Below are positions 36,243 through 44,571 of a stretch of 64,000 nt of DNA, in pieces (the stretch's first letter is position 1; every line of letters starts with the position of its first letter). The DNA is from an uncultured Aquimarina sp. (GTDB lineage: Bacteria; Bacteroidota; Bacteroidia; Flavobacteriales; Flavobacteriaceae): the NCBI GenBank assembly GCA_947503835.1, contig CANNFM010000009.1:62001-126000 (forward strand), read 5' to 3'. Under the pieces are notes generated by a model. That model ran no database searches. It was not told the DNA's origin and saw only the letters and a list, made by a program, of their open reading frames with translations. A program made the position numbers and the translations under genes.

Positions 36243-37043
36243 TTGAAAATTATACTGAAAGTAATACCTAAAATAATCTTGTTTGTTTTTCTGACCATAG
36301 TTACTCAAATTGGTGGGATTGTTTATTTGTTAAGTCTTGTAATTACCAAAAAATGGAAATGGGACTCGAAACTCAAACCTCTGATAGTTTTTATTGGACT
36401 TTATATGATTTCAACATTCCTGATTGTTCCATTAATTGCTCCCATTTTTGGACGAGAAAAAGTAAAACATACCGATTTAATAAAACCGACAAATTATATG
36501 ACCGTGTTTCTGAATAGAAATTACGTTCGACCAAAACTGAACGAATTACTGTTACAAACGGAAAAAGAATTAAACGAATCTGGCATTGAAATTCATTACC
36601 TGGACGCAAATTTTCCATTTATAAATAAATTTCCTCTACTTCCGCATCTGAGCCATAATGATGGAAAGAAAATTGACATTAGTTTAATTTATGAAACACA
36701 AAAAGGAGCAATAACACATAAACAAAAATCAATAAGTGGATATGGAGTATTTGAAGACCCTAAATCAAATGAATATAATCAAATCGATAAGTGCTTGAAA
36801 GATGGTTACTTTCAATATGATTACCCTAAATATGTAACTTTTGGAGAGATCAATAAAGTATTAGTTTTCTCAGAAAAAGGAACCAAAACACTCATAAAAA
36901 GCATCTTAAAAAACAGAAAATTAGGAAAGCTTTTTATCGAGCCACATTTAAAGACAAGAATGAATTTAGTTGATGATAAAATCCGATATCATGGTTGTAG
37001 AGCAGTTAGACATGATGATCATATTCATATACAATTAAAATAA
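36243..37043 (+). CDS. Membrane-anchored LAS-type metallopeptidase (MepA/M74-like), putative
   Basis: 266 residues, starting with TTG at 36243. Two membrane helices (about 5-34 and 46-66) precede a soluble domain with the LAS metal motif: H138 and D145 in LSHNDGKKIDISL (H-x6-D) and H260/H262 in CRAVRHDDHIHIQLK. LFIEPHLKTRM before it resembles the MepA stretch preceding GHDDHFHV. MepA is a murein endopeptidase of family M74, so a cell-wall role is plausible. Against it are the missing signal peptide and the unusual N-terminal anchor. It is likely cotranscribed with the gene at 35559. Confidence 0.6.
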   Translation: MKIILKVIPKIILFVFLTIVTQIGGIVYLLSLVITKKWKWDSKLKPLIVFIGLYMISTFLIVPLIAPIFGREKVKHTDLIKPTNYMTVFLNRNYVRPKLNELLLQTEKELNESGIEIHYLDANFPFINKFPLLPHLSHNDGKKIDISLIYETQKGAITHKQKSISGYGVFEDPKSNEYNQIDKCLKDGYFQYDYPKYVTFGEINKVLVFSEKGTKTLIKSILKNRKLGKLFIEPHLKTRMNLVDDKIRYHGCRAVRHDDHIHIQLK

Positions 37044-37089
37044 AAGAACGTATAATGTATTACATATGCACTCTTCGGGAAGTAAACGT

Positions 37090-37111
37090 ACCATACAAGC
37101 GACGTTGGCCA
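37090..37111 (+). repeat. Cassette boundary-like motif, copy 2
   Basis: ACCATACAAGCGACGTTGGC is a looser version of the motif at 33940 and 40170. It lies 60 bases before the alpha/beta hydrolase gene. Confidence 0.35.
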
Positions 37112-37170
37112 TAATTTTTACTGTAACAAATCTACAAACCTATTGTCTCTAAAGTATAAACTTTAGCAAG

Positions 37171-38160
37171 ATGAAAATCACTACTATTCAAAGACAATTG
37201 AAACTAATTATTTTTCTCATCATTTCATTATTTTATTTAGAGGAGAGTAATGCACAATCAAATGTAAACAAGAGTAGATTAAATCAATGGTTTTTATCTA
37301 CTGGTAACTGGGAAAAAGATCCACAGATTTATGTTAGAGAAATCGGTAATGGAACTGAACCGGTTATAATGCTTCATGGAGGTTGGGGAGCGGAACACAG
37401 CGGACTGACAAATGCAATAAAAGGACTTGAAAATGAATACAGGTTTATCTTCTATGAACAACGAGGTTCATTACGCTCACCATTTCCTGATTCCTTAATT
37501 ACTTTCGAGCAACACATCAATGATCTCGAATTATTAAGACAAGAGTTAAAGCTCAATAAAATGACCATTTTGGGGCATTCAATGGGTGCCGTTTTAGCTT
37601 CGGCATATGCTTCAAAATACCCGCAACATATTAAAAAAATTGTGTTACTAAGTCCCGCTCACCTCAAAGAACCATTTCCCGAAGAAGATAAAGATATTCA
37701 GCATCGGCAATATTTAGCCAATAAGAAATTTCAAAACAGAATTGAAATAACTCAAGAACTTCAGAAATATAATCTTGCTAAAAAACGTTCCTTTTTTAAT
37801 TCAAAAGAAGAAACTATAAAATCCCGAATTAATTTTGGCAAGTTAATGCTTTATGATATTTCGAAATGGACAGAATTGAGCAATGGAAAGGCATTATATA
37901 AAGGAAAGGTTTACGATTTAACAGCAAAAACTTACCCTAAAGACGGCTGGAACTATTATGCCGAATTTAAAAAACAAAAGTATCCTATTAGCATAATAAT
38001 AGGAGATCATGATTGGTTGGACTTTGGTAATAATTTATATAAAAAATGGAATAAAGAAGTGCCAAGAATTAAAATGACAAGTATTAAAAATGCCGGACAT
38101 ATGCCATGGATTGACCAATCCAAAGAGTTGACTAAACAACTTAGAATACATTTAAAATAA
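37171..38160 (+). CDS. Alpha/beta hydrolase (proline iminopeptidase-like), exported
   Basis: 329 residues with an N-terminal hydrophobic segment (LIIFLIISLFYLEESNAQS) that looks like a signal peptide. The fold is clear: MLHGGWGAEHSGLTN is the oxyanion loop, TILGHSMGAVLASAYASKYP the nucleophile elbow, IIIGDHDWLDFG holds the acid, and KNAGHMPWI the histidine. The closest pattern is the prolyl iminopeptidase/hydrolase branch, but the substrate is unknown. It sits in the cassette-like stretch between two boundary sequences. Confidence 0.85.
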   Translation: MKITTIQRQLKLIIFLIISLFYLEESNAQSNVNKSRLNQWFLSTGNWEKDPQIYVREIGNGTEPVIMLHGGWGAEHSGLTNAIKGLENEYRFIFYEQRGSLRSPFPDSLITFEQHINDLELLRQELKLNKMTILGHSMGAVLASAYASKYPQHIKKIVLLSPAHLKEPFPEEDKDIQHRQYLANKKFQNRIEITQELQKYNLAKKRSFFNSKEETIKSRINFGKLMLYDISKWTELSNGKALYKGKVYDLTAKTYPKDGWNYYAEFKKQKYPISIIIGDHDWLDFGNNLYKKWNKEVPRIKMTSIKNAGHMPWIDQSKELTKQLRIHLK

Positions 38161-38210
38161 CTATTGCGAACACCGGCTCCTATGAAAAGTCTTAGTCCAG
38201 TTTTCTAAAA

Positions 38211-38291
38211 TTAATTAATTATTATCTTTATCAATAGCAGAAAGTATATGTGTTTTTTCTTGCAACTAAACTAATGACACACAAAACGTTG
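38211..38291 (+). repeat. Intergenic direct repeat, copy 1
   Basis: About 80 bases that align with 38887-38956: TTATCTTTATCAATAGCAGA versus TTATCTTTAGCAACAGCAGA, then a TATGTGT-TTTCTTGCAACTAA core shared with few changes. It lies between the alpha/beta hydrolase and the gene at 38313. Confidence 0.7.
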
Positions 38292-38312
38292 GCAAAAAAT
38301 AATAACTGAAAC

Positions 38313-38846
38313 ATGAAAAATTTAAAAGTAGAAAAGGTCTTTGTTTTTATAATTGTTTTATTTCTTTCTAATAGTAGTATAGCTCAAGAAAGAGGAATTA
38401 AAGAACTAGATTTTTTAATCGGGACATGGGAAACTCGTGAGGATAATATAAAAGAAGAATGGTGGGAAACTTCTACTCGAGAAATAAAATATACATTGAA
38501 AGACAACTTTATTGAATTGAAAGCAAATTCTATAGATTCGAATGGCAGAAAAAGAGAATACAGTTGGTATATCAATTATAATAAAAAAACGAAGCAGTTC
38601 GAAATGGTATCTATGTTCAGCAATTGGCATAAAACACAATTTGATATTCTTGTTTGGGATAGTAAACAAAGAAAATTAACTATTCGAAATAAACCCGATA
38701 GTGAAAATGAATTTCATGAAAGGTTTGGCGAAATAATTTTCGATGAAGACTTTGATGAATATACCTGGACAGGTGAAAATAAATACGGAGACCCGAACAA
38801 ACCGAGTATTTGGAAATATGTCGAAAAAGGAATTCGTATCAAATAA
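38313..38846 (+). CDS. Hypothetical exported lipocalin-like protein
   Basis: 177 residues with a signal peptide (VFVFIIVLFLSNSSIAQERG). The mature part is beta-rich. FLIGTWETREDNIKEEWWET is a typical opening of the DUF1579-like and lipocalin-like domains (G-T-W near the first strand). YSWYINYNKKTKQFEMVSMF, FDILVWDSKQRKLTIRN and FDEDFDEYTWTGENKYGD continue the strand pattern. The function is not known. It is flanked by the two copies of the direct repeat, which makes it look like a mobile cassette unit. Confidence 0.6.
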   Translation: MKNLKVEKVFVFIIVLFLSNSSIAQERGIKELDFLIGTWETREDNIKEEWWETSTREIKYTLKDNFIELKANSIDSNGRKREYSWYINYNKKTKQFEMVSMFSNWHKTQFDILVWDSKQRKLTIRNKPDSENEFHERFGEIIFDEDFDEYTWTGENKYGDPNKPSIWKYVEKGIRIK

Positions 38847-38886
38847 TGTTGATTATCAATCATAGGGTTATAATGTACAATACTTG

Positions 38887-38956
38887 TATTAATTATCTTT
38901 AGCAACAGCAGAAAATACATGTGTACTTTCTCGCAACTAATGATACAAAAACGGTT
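38887..38956 (+). repeat. Intergenic direct repeat, copy 2
   Basis: Matches 38211-38291 with scattered differences and a short gap (GCAACTAAACTAATGA versus GCAACTAATGA). It precedes the DUF2200 gene, so the gene at 38313 is bracketed by direct repeats. Confidence 0.7.
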
Positions 38957-39014
38957 GTATCCAGAACTAAACTTTCTCGAAATAGAGTACAAGATTAATG
39001 TTAATACAAAAGAT

Positions 39015-39380
39015 ATGAACAACGTAAATAACCACGATGAGCGTATTGCAAAAATGATATTCGCCTCAGTATATCCGCATTATCTCGTAAAAGTAGAAAA
39101 GAAAGGTAGAACGAAAGAAGAATTGCATCAAGTAATTGAGTGGCTAACGGGTTATAATGGCACAAAGCTTCAAAACCTTATTGAAGAAAAAGTGACATTT
39201 GAAATATTCTTTCAAAACGCCTCATTACACCCTAATGCTCAACTCATTAAAGGCGTAATCTGTGGCTATCGTGTAGAAGAAATTGAAAATCCTTTAACAC
39301 AACAGGTTAGGTATTTAGACAAGTTAGTGGATGAATTAGCGAAAGGACGTAAGATGGAAAAGATTTTGCGAGTTGCATAA
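39015..39380 (+). CDS. DUF2200 family protein
   Basis: 121 residues from the ATG at 39015; an earlier in-frame ATG at 38919 would extend the protein into the direct repeat and is not conserved. [20 protein letters not shown] followed by [20 protein letters not shown] is the DUF2200 signature, and [20 protein letters not shown] ends the core. The protein is small and soluble with no known function. It is followed by copy 3 of the palindromic terminator. Confidence 0.85.
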   Translation: MNNVNNHDERIAKMIFASVYPHYLVKVEKKGRTKEELHQVIEWLTGYNGTKLQNLIEEKVTFEIFFQNASLHPNAQLIKGVICGYRVEEIENPLTQQVRYLDKLVDELAKGRKMEKILRVA

Positions 39381-39458
39381 ATAGAATATCCGAGGATTGA
39401 AAAATTCCTTTAATTATGAAGGTGAATGAGAACCACATAAAAAATACAACGATTGAAG

Positions 39459-39500
39459 TACACATATACCCTACTTATTTGGGTATATGTGTATTTTTAC
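39459..39500 (+). terminator. Palindromic terminator, copy 3 of 3
   Basis: TACACATATACCC pairs with GGGTATATGTGTA around CTACTTATTT-like loop sequence and ends in TTTTTA. It matches copy 1 at 32157 in all but one base over the loop and right arm. It lies about 80 bases after the DUF2200 stop. Confidence 0.75.
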
Positions 39501-39549
39501 ATATATACAATTGTTGGCATTCATTTAGACGAACGAAATTCAAAAAATA

Positions 39550-40089
39550 ATGGACAAGAAAAACAGTGTATTTATTGCGACAAGTTTAGATGGCTATATC
39601 GCAGATAAAAATGGCGGAATTGATTGGCTTCATTCAATACCAAATCCCAATAATGATGATATGGGATATGTAGAATTTACCGACGATATTGATGCTCTTG
39701 TTATGGGAAGAACAACGTTTGAAACCGTATGTGGATTTGATGTTGACTGGCCATATAATAAGCCAGTATTTGTATTGAGCACTACTTTAAATGAAATACC
39801 TGAAAGTCATAAAGGGAAAGCATTTTTGATTAAAGGAACATTGACAGAAATTTTAGAACAGATTTATGAAAAAGGATGTTATCGACTTTACATTGATGGA
39901 GGTACTACGATACGAAATTTTCTAAAAGCTGACTTAATTGACGAAATGCTAATTACAACAATTCCGATATTATTGGGTGGTGGTTCTCCTTTATTTTCAG
40001 AACTTCCAAAAGAACTGAAATTCGAATTAATTAAGACTAAAACATTTTTGAATCAAGTTGCACAGAATCATTACAAACGAAAGAGATAA
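39550..40089 (+). CDS. Dihydrofolate reductase/RibD C-terminal-like protein
   Basis: 179 residues, the usual length for stand-alone members. VFIATSLDGYIADKNGGIDW is the family start; VMGRTTFETVCGFDVDWPYN is the NADPH-binding region, and LYIDGGTTIRNFLKADLIDE with ITTIPILLGGGSPLFSELPK gives the end of the Rossmann-like fold. Members reduce nucleotide- or riboflavin-precursor-type substrates using NADPH, but for stand-alone copies the substrate is unknown. This protein lacks the RibD deaminase half. It is part of the cassette-like stretch. Confidence 0.88.
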   Translation: MDKKNSVFIATSLDGYIADKNGGIDWLHSIPNPNNDDMGYVEFTDDIDALVMGRTTFETVCGFDVDWPYNKPVFVLSTTLNEIPESHKGKAFLIKGTLTEILEQIYEKGCYRLYIDGGTTIRNFLKADLIDEMLITTIPILLGGGSPLFSELPKELKFELIKTKTFLNQVAQNHYKRKR

Positions 40090-40169
40090 AATACGAAATA
40101 CCAACAATATTATAGTTAATATGGGTTTTGTGCTTAATCAAAAAGATCATCACCTTTTAATCCCACACT

Positions 40170-40186
40170 AACCATAGCCAAGACGT
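40170..40186 (+). repeat. Cassette boundary-like motif, copy 3
   Basis: ACCATAGCCAAGACGTT, one base different from 33940-33956. It lies 65 bases before the exported protein gene at 40252. Confidence 0.4.
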
Positions 40187-40251
40187 TATCAAACATTAGA
40201 AAAATATATAAAGAGTTTTAAATAAGTAATATCAATATAAATTAAATTTCA

Positions 40252-40776
40252 ATGTTTAAAAATATAATAATTTCAATCGCCCTGTCTATCTCCTTTTTAG
40301 GAACCGCTCAAATAGACACTGTTTCTGTGAAATCAATAGAAGGCATTACCAATAAAATGATAGAATTAATATCGGGCGCAAAAGATGAACCCAGAAATTG
40401 GGATGACTATAGAAACTTGTTTTTACCAAGGGCACAAAAAATCTTTATCAACCGTAAAGCTCCTCCAAAAAAACAAATACGGGTAATGAATTTGGAAGAA
40501 TTCGTAAGAAACGTGGGGCCTTTATACAAAAGAGATGGCTTTGAAGAAATAGCTTTAGGCTTAACGGTTAACGAATACAACGGGATTGCCAATGTGTTTC
40601 AGAGTTATCATTGCAAAAATCTCATCGGCACCTATGAAAAGAGAGGTATTAATAGCTATCAATTGATATATGCAAACGATAGATGGTGGATAGCAAGTAC
40701 AACATTTACTAATGAAACCGACGAGAACAAAATACCTAATATCTATCTTAGCCAAGAAAATCAGTCTAAAAATTAG
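40252..40776 (+). CDS. Hypothetical exported protein, NTF2/SnoaL-like pattern
   Basis: 174 residues with a signal peptide (IIISIALSISFLGTAQIDTV). The mature sequence has the order of an NTF2-like domain: an N-terminal helix pair (ITNKMIELISGAKDEPRNWD, YRNLFLPRAQKIFI), then strands with IALGLTVNEYNGIANVFQSY and SYQLIYANDRWWIASTTFTN, the last being typical of this fold. No catalytic residues are evident. It lies 26 bases before trmL and could share its transcript. Confidence 0.6.
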   Translation: MFKNIIISIALSISFLGTAQIDTVSVKSIEGITNKMIELISGAKDEPRNWDDYRNLFLPRAQKIFINRKAPPKKQIRVMNLEEFVRNVGPLYKRDGFEEIALGLTVNEYNGIANVFQSYHCKNLIGTYEKRGINSYQLIYANDRWWIASTTFTNETDENKIPNIYLSQENQSKN

Positions 40777-40802
40777 AGACTCTCTTTAAGATATCATACA
40801 TA

Positions 40803-41258
40803 ATGGCATATAATATTGTTCTTGTAGAACCCGAAATACACACCAATACAGGTAACATTGGTCGATTAAGTTTAGCATCGGGATCAAATTTACATTTGGT
40901 AAAACCTTTCGGTTTTGAGTTAAGCGATAAAAGACTAAAGCGTGCCGGACTTGATTACTGGAAGCATATCTCACTAAAGGTTTATGATAGTATAGAAGAG
41001 TTTTTTGCTATACATGAGGGCAAGAATATGGTGTTTTTTTCTAGTCATGGTCAAAAAACGCATTGGTCTATCGATTACGTGGATGATATGTTTCTTATAT
41101 TCGGAAAAGAGTCTTCTGGTTTACCTCTGGATATTATCGAAGCCCATCGAGATAAAACCTACAAAATCCCTTTATATAGTGAGCATATACGTAGCTTAAA
41201 TCTGGCAAATGCGGTAAGTATTGCAGTGTATGAAGGTTTGAAATCTTTGTCTATATAG
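40803..41258 (+). CDS. trmL: tRNA (cytidine(34)-2'-O)-methyltransferase
   Basis: 151 residues, full length. A SPOUT-class enzyme that methylates the wobble ribose in leucine tRNAs. The deep-knot SAM site is seen in MAYNIVLVEPEIHTNTGNIG at the start, LDYWKHISLKVY, the FGKESSGLPLDII loop and IPLYSEHIRSLNLANAVSIA at the end. The arrangement is typical of TrmL. It appears to be a core gene next to the cassette-like stretch. Confidence 0.93.
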   Translation: MAYNIVLVEPEIHTNTGNIGRLSLASGSNLHLVKPFGFELSDKRLKRAGLDYWKHISLKVYDSIEEFFAIHEGKNMVFFSSHGQKTHWSIDYVDDMFLIFGKESSGLPLDIIEAHRDKTYKIPLYSEHIRSLNLANAVSIAVYEGLKSLSI

Positions 41259-41339
41259 GAACCGGGAATCCCAAATAGCATAGCTATTTAAATACACATG
41301 GATTTCGTATTTTTAGATGAATAAAGAATCTAATAAACA

Positions 41340-42119
41340 ATGAAACGCATACATGCATTCGAGTTTGAGGATCTACAATGGTTTCCTAAGGTTTTAAGAG
41401 ACTTTATGACCGATTTCTTACAGTTTGGTGCCAATACATTTGATATTTACAAAAGTGTCGTTCCGATATTAGAAAAAGGAATCAGAAGCTCAGAAAACAA
41501 TACAATTATAGATATCGCTTCTGGCGGAGGTGGCGGATGGTTAAAACTTGCCCCGCATTTGAAAAAGGATAATCAAAACTTAAAAATTATCGTATCCGAT
41601 TATTATCCAAATCTGAACGCTTTTAGAAGAATGAAATCAAAATTACCAGATACAATTGATTTTATAGATTATCCTGTAAATGCCACAGAAGTTCCGCTCA
41701 ATCTAAAAGGTTTTAGAACTTTGTTTTTATCATTGCATCATTTTAGACCAGGCGATGCAAAAGTTATTTTTCAAAATGCTATAGAAACCCATCAACCTAT
41801 TGGGATTTTTGAAGCACAACAGAGAAACTTCAAGAGTATTATCCCAATGTTATTGTCTCCAATTTCGGTAGTCGTAATGACTCCGTTTATCAGACCTTTT
41901 AAAATGAGTAGATTATTATTTACGTATCTCATTCCAATACTACCCATACTCATACTGTGGGACGGCATTATTTCGGTACTACGCACATATACCAGAAATG
42001 AGCTACATGAAATGATTTCTACATTAGACAATACCGACAGTTTTAGTTGGGAGATTGATATCGTCAAAGGTAAACCAAATGAAATTCTATATGTATTAGG
42101 TATACCGAAAACAAAATAG
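41340..42119 (+). CDS. SAM-dependent methyltransferase-like protein with hydrophobic C-terminal region
   Basis: 259 residues. The N-terminal half has a glycine-rich motif I, IDIASGGGGGWLKLAPHL, followed by KIIVSDYYPNLNAFRRMKSK, which fits a class I Rossmann fold, and LFLSLHHFRPGDAKVIFQNA. From about residue 170 a long hydrophobic run (SIIPMLLSPISVVVMTPFI, LLFTYLIPILPILILWDGII) suggests membrane association, which is unusual for this fold. The C-terminal part returns to soluble sequence. The substrate is unknown and the gene stands alone. Confidence 0.6.
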   Translation: MKRIHAFEFEDLQWFPKVLRDFMTDFLQFGANTFDIYKSVVPILEKGIRSSENNTIIDIASGGGGGWLKLAPHLKKDNQNLKIIVSDYYPNLNAFRRMKSKLPDTIDFIDYPVNATEVPLNLKGFRTLFLSLHHFRPGDAKVIFQNAIETHQPIGIFEAQQRNFKSIIPMLLSPISVVVMTPFIRPFKMSRLLFTYLIPILPILILWDGIISVLRTYTRNELHEMISTLDNTDSFSWEIDIVKGKPNEILYVLGIPKTK

Positions 42120-42550
42120 TTCAAAAACGTTGTTGATCTAAGCGAATTTATACCAAAAATTAACTTCATAAATGGTAAAAAAGCTTCAAAAACAGGGCAA
42201 AATTAAGTTCAAAATTACCATATCAATTTAGTGCACCCTTAATCTTTAATAAGACCTATCCTATTTTCTTTTTAAGGTGATGATTTGATACAAAAAATTG
42301 CTTTTTATTGAAAAATCAATAAAAATGATATAAAAATAGGCTCTAATGTTACTTAATTGTTAAGAATTAGGGTTATTTTAACAAATTTAGAATTATCAAT
42401 TATTCAATAAAAACTCCTGAAAATTGATGAAATCTAACCTAATTTCTTCAAGCCATTATTGAATTAAAAAAAATCACCTTACATCCTTTAAAGGATATTC
42501 AATTTACCTTTTCTTAAACCTTCATTTTATAGCCAATTCCTTAAAGAAAT
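42120..42550. other. AT-rich intergenic region without recognisable gene
   Basis: About 430 bases with no open frame worth reporting. It starts with AAAACGTTGTTGATC, which resembles the cassette boundary sequences, and ends at the promoter of the small lipoprotein. I saw no hairpin or repeat of note in the middle. Confidence 0.45.
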
Positions 42551-42585
42551 TTTGTGATTTCGTGATCCTTTTTTACATACATTTG
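42551..42585 (+). promoter_or_regulatory. Promoter of the small lipoprotein gene (Bacteroidota type)
   Basis: TTTG at 42551-42554 and TACATTTG at 42578-42585 match the -33 and -7 consensus of Bacteroidota with a 23-base spacer, at the long end of the reported range. The distance to the ATG at 42628 leaves a short leader. Confidence 0.55.
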
Positions 42586-42627
42586 CCGCCGATTAAAACG
42601 AATAAAAACAAACTTAAATTTATAGCC

Positions 42628-42798
42628 ATGATTAAAAATTTATCATTCCTACTTATCCTTAGTGTTGCTCTTTTTTCTTGTGAATCTGAATCTTTTGATG
42701 AGTCAACCGTAACTATAGAAAATGACACAACTATAGATCCTAATACTGATGATGAAAAAATTACAGATGAGTATAACGACCCAAATAGAGGATTATAA
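42628..42798 (+). CDS. Small lipoprotein
   Basis: 56 residues from the ATG at 42628; a longer frame from 42562 would start inside the promoter. A lipoprotein signal is clear: KNLSFLLILSVALFSCESES, with the lipobox cysteine after LFS. The mature part is short and very acidic (FDESTVTIENDTTIDPNTDD), without known domain. It has its own promoter and a strong terminator, so it appears to be a real gene rather than a remnant. Confidence 0.7.
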   Translation: MIKNLSFLLILSVALFSCESESFDESTVTIENDTTIDPNTDDEKITDEYNDPNRGL

Positions 42799-42900
42799 TA
42801 TAACGCAGAAGAACAACTGCTACATTATCAACCCCAAATCGTAATAGTTCTCTTTACATTTGAGTTAGCCCTAAAATAAAAAGACCCTATTATAGATTAA

Positions 42901-42931
42901 AAAGGAAGCCTATCTTGAGCTTCCTTTTTTT
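42901..42931 (+). terminator. Rho-independent terminator after the small lipoprotein
   Basis: AAAGGAAGC pairs with GCTTCCTTT around a 9-base loop and is followed by four more T. It lies 103 bases after the lipoprotein stop. Confidence 0.85.
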
Positions 42932-43089
42932 GTTGACATCAAACTCATACATAATCCAAATTGATTGCGGAAAACCGTATAAATAATTTGTTAATATTTA
43001 CTATCTTCGATAAGTAATTACTCATGTAACCATCGTCAAAAGTAGTTTTTAGTCAGTTTTTTTAAATTAACAGTCAAAACTAATTTTTA

Positions 43090-44565
43090 ATGAGTACAAC
43101 GCCCCCCCAATATAAGCACACCGAGCTTACTTTTCAGGTTATGGTAGATGCCTCGCCTAATGCCTTAATTCTGGTTAATGAGAAGGGTAAAATAGCGTAT
43201 ACCAATGCCTTTGTTGAAAAATTATTTCAATATGAACGTTCAGAAATTATTGGACAGGAAATAGAAATATTAATCCCTGCAAGGTTTAAATCACACCATC
43301 CGGGGCATTTTAATTCCTTTTTTAAAAACCCAAAGGCAAGGATGATGGGGGTTGGTCGTGAACTTTATGCTATAAAAAAAGACAAAACTGAGTTTCCGGT
43401 AGAAATTGGATTGAATCCTATTGTAACTGTAGATGGTAATTTAGTATTAGCCTCTATTATTGATATTTCTGAGCGAAAAAAAGCTGAAGAACGCTTCAGG
43501 TTAGTAGTAGAATCTGCCTCAAGTGCTATGATTTTAGTGGATAAAAAAGGGGTAATACGACTTGTGAATACCCAAACCGAAAAATTATTCAGATATCGCC
43601 GTGAAGAACTTCTTGGTCAAAAAATAGAAATTTTGATTCCGAATGAAATAAGAGGAAATCATCCAAAGTATCGAAAAGAATTTTCAAAAAATCCAGAAGT
43701 TCGGTCGATGGGATCGGGAAGAGATCTATATGCTATAGATAGAGATGCTAATAAATTTCCTGTTGAAATTGGTCTAAATCCTATAGAAACATCCGATGGT
43801 CATATGGTACTTGCGTCGATTATTGATATAACTGAAAGAAAAAAAGCTGAAGAAAATTCAAGAAACTATACCAAGAAATTAGAAAATAAAAATAAAGAGC
43901 TTGAACAGTTTACGTATATAGCATCACACGATCTACAGGAACCACTGAAATCTATTACGGGTCTAAGTGAAATATTAATTGAAGAATATGGAGATTTACT
44001 AGATCAAGAGGGAAGAGATTCGCTCTCTTTTTTAAATGAATCAACAGAGCGCATGAAAGAATTAATAACAGCTTTACTGAATTATACTCGCTTAGGACAA
44101 AAATCAAAACTTGAACAAATAGATTGCAATGAACTTATCAAAGCTGTAAAAGAAGATCTTGCTTCTTCAATTTCTCATGCCAATACAAGTTTCGAAATTG
44201 ATACACTACCCACTCTTTATGGTTATCCAACTGAGCTGAGATTATTGTTTCAGAACCTGATTAATAATGCAATTAAGTTTAGAAAAAAAGAGAGACCCTC
44301 TATTGTCAAAATTTCTGCGCAAAAACAATCTAAAGCATGGCAATTTAAGGTTGAAGACAATGGGATTGGTATGGATATGAAATTTTCAGGTAAAATATTT
44401 ACCATTTTTCAACAATTAAATTCTAAAGAAGAATATTCTGGTTCGGGAATAGGTTTAGCTCATTGTAAAAAAATCGCCGAATTACATGACGGAGATATAT
44501 GTGTAGAATCTACCCCTGGAGAAGGAAGTTCTTTTTTCTTCACCATTAGTACCAAAATAAAATAA
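43090..44565 (+). CDS. Double-PAS sensor histidine kinase, cytoplasmic
   Basis: 491 residues without membrane segments. Two PAS domains (about 15-127 and 137-249) are close copies of each other: FPVEIGLNPIVTVDGNLVLA versus FPVEIGLNPIETSDGHMVLA, each ending ASIIDI(S/T)ERKKAEE. The HisKA domain has the phospho-histidine at H280 (FTYIASHDLQEPLKSITGLS), and the ATPase domain shows LFQNLINNAIKFRKK (N box), VEDNGIGMDMKF (G1) and YSGSGIGLAHCKKIAELHDG (G2). It resembles phytochrome-type or light-signal kinases but lacks a chromophore domain. A CheY-like receiver gene starts 7 bases after its stop. Confidence 0.92.
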   Translation: MSTTPPQYKHTELTFQVMVDASPNALILVNEKGKIAYTNAFVEKLFQYERSEIIGQEIEILIPARFKSHHPGHFNSFFKNPKARMMGVGRELYAIKKDKTEFPVEIGLNPIVTVDGNLVLASIIDISERKKAEERFRLVVESASSAMILVDKKGVIRLVNTQTEKLFRYRREELLGQKIEILIPNEIRGNHPKYRKEFSKNPEVRSMGSGRDLYAIDRDANKFPVEIGLNPIETSDGHMVLASIIDITERKKAEENSRNYTKKLENKNKELEQFTYIASHDLQEPLKSITGLSEILIEEYGDLLDQEGRDSLSFLNESTERMKELITALLNYTRLGQKSKLEQIDCNELIKAVKEDLASSISHANTSFEIDTLPTLYGYPTELRLLFQNLINNAIKFRKKERPSIVKISAQKQSKAWQFKVEDNGIGMDMKFSGKIFTIFQQLNSKEEYSGSGIGLAHCKKIAELHDGDICVESTPGEGSSFFFTISTKIK

Positions 44566-44571
44566 TAGCCT

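Noticed and set aside
36391..36618. Minus-strand frame inside the MepA-like gene
   Set aside because: The plus-strand frame has clear zinc motifs; the reverse frame has none.
42562..42627. Extended N-terminus for the small lipoprotein
   Set aside because: The extension runs through the promoter boxes and would hide the lipoprotein signal.
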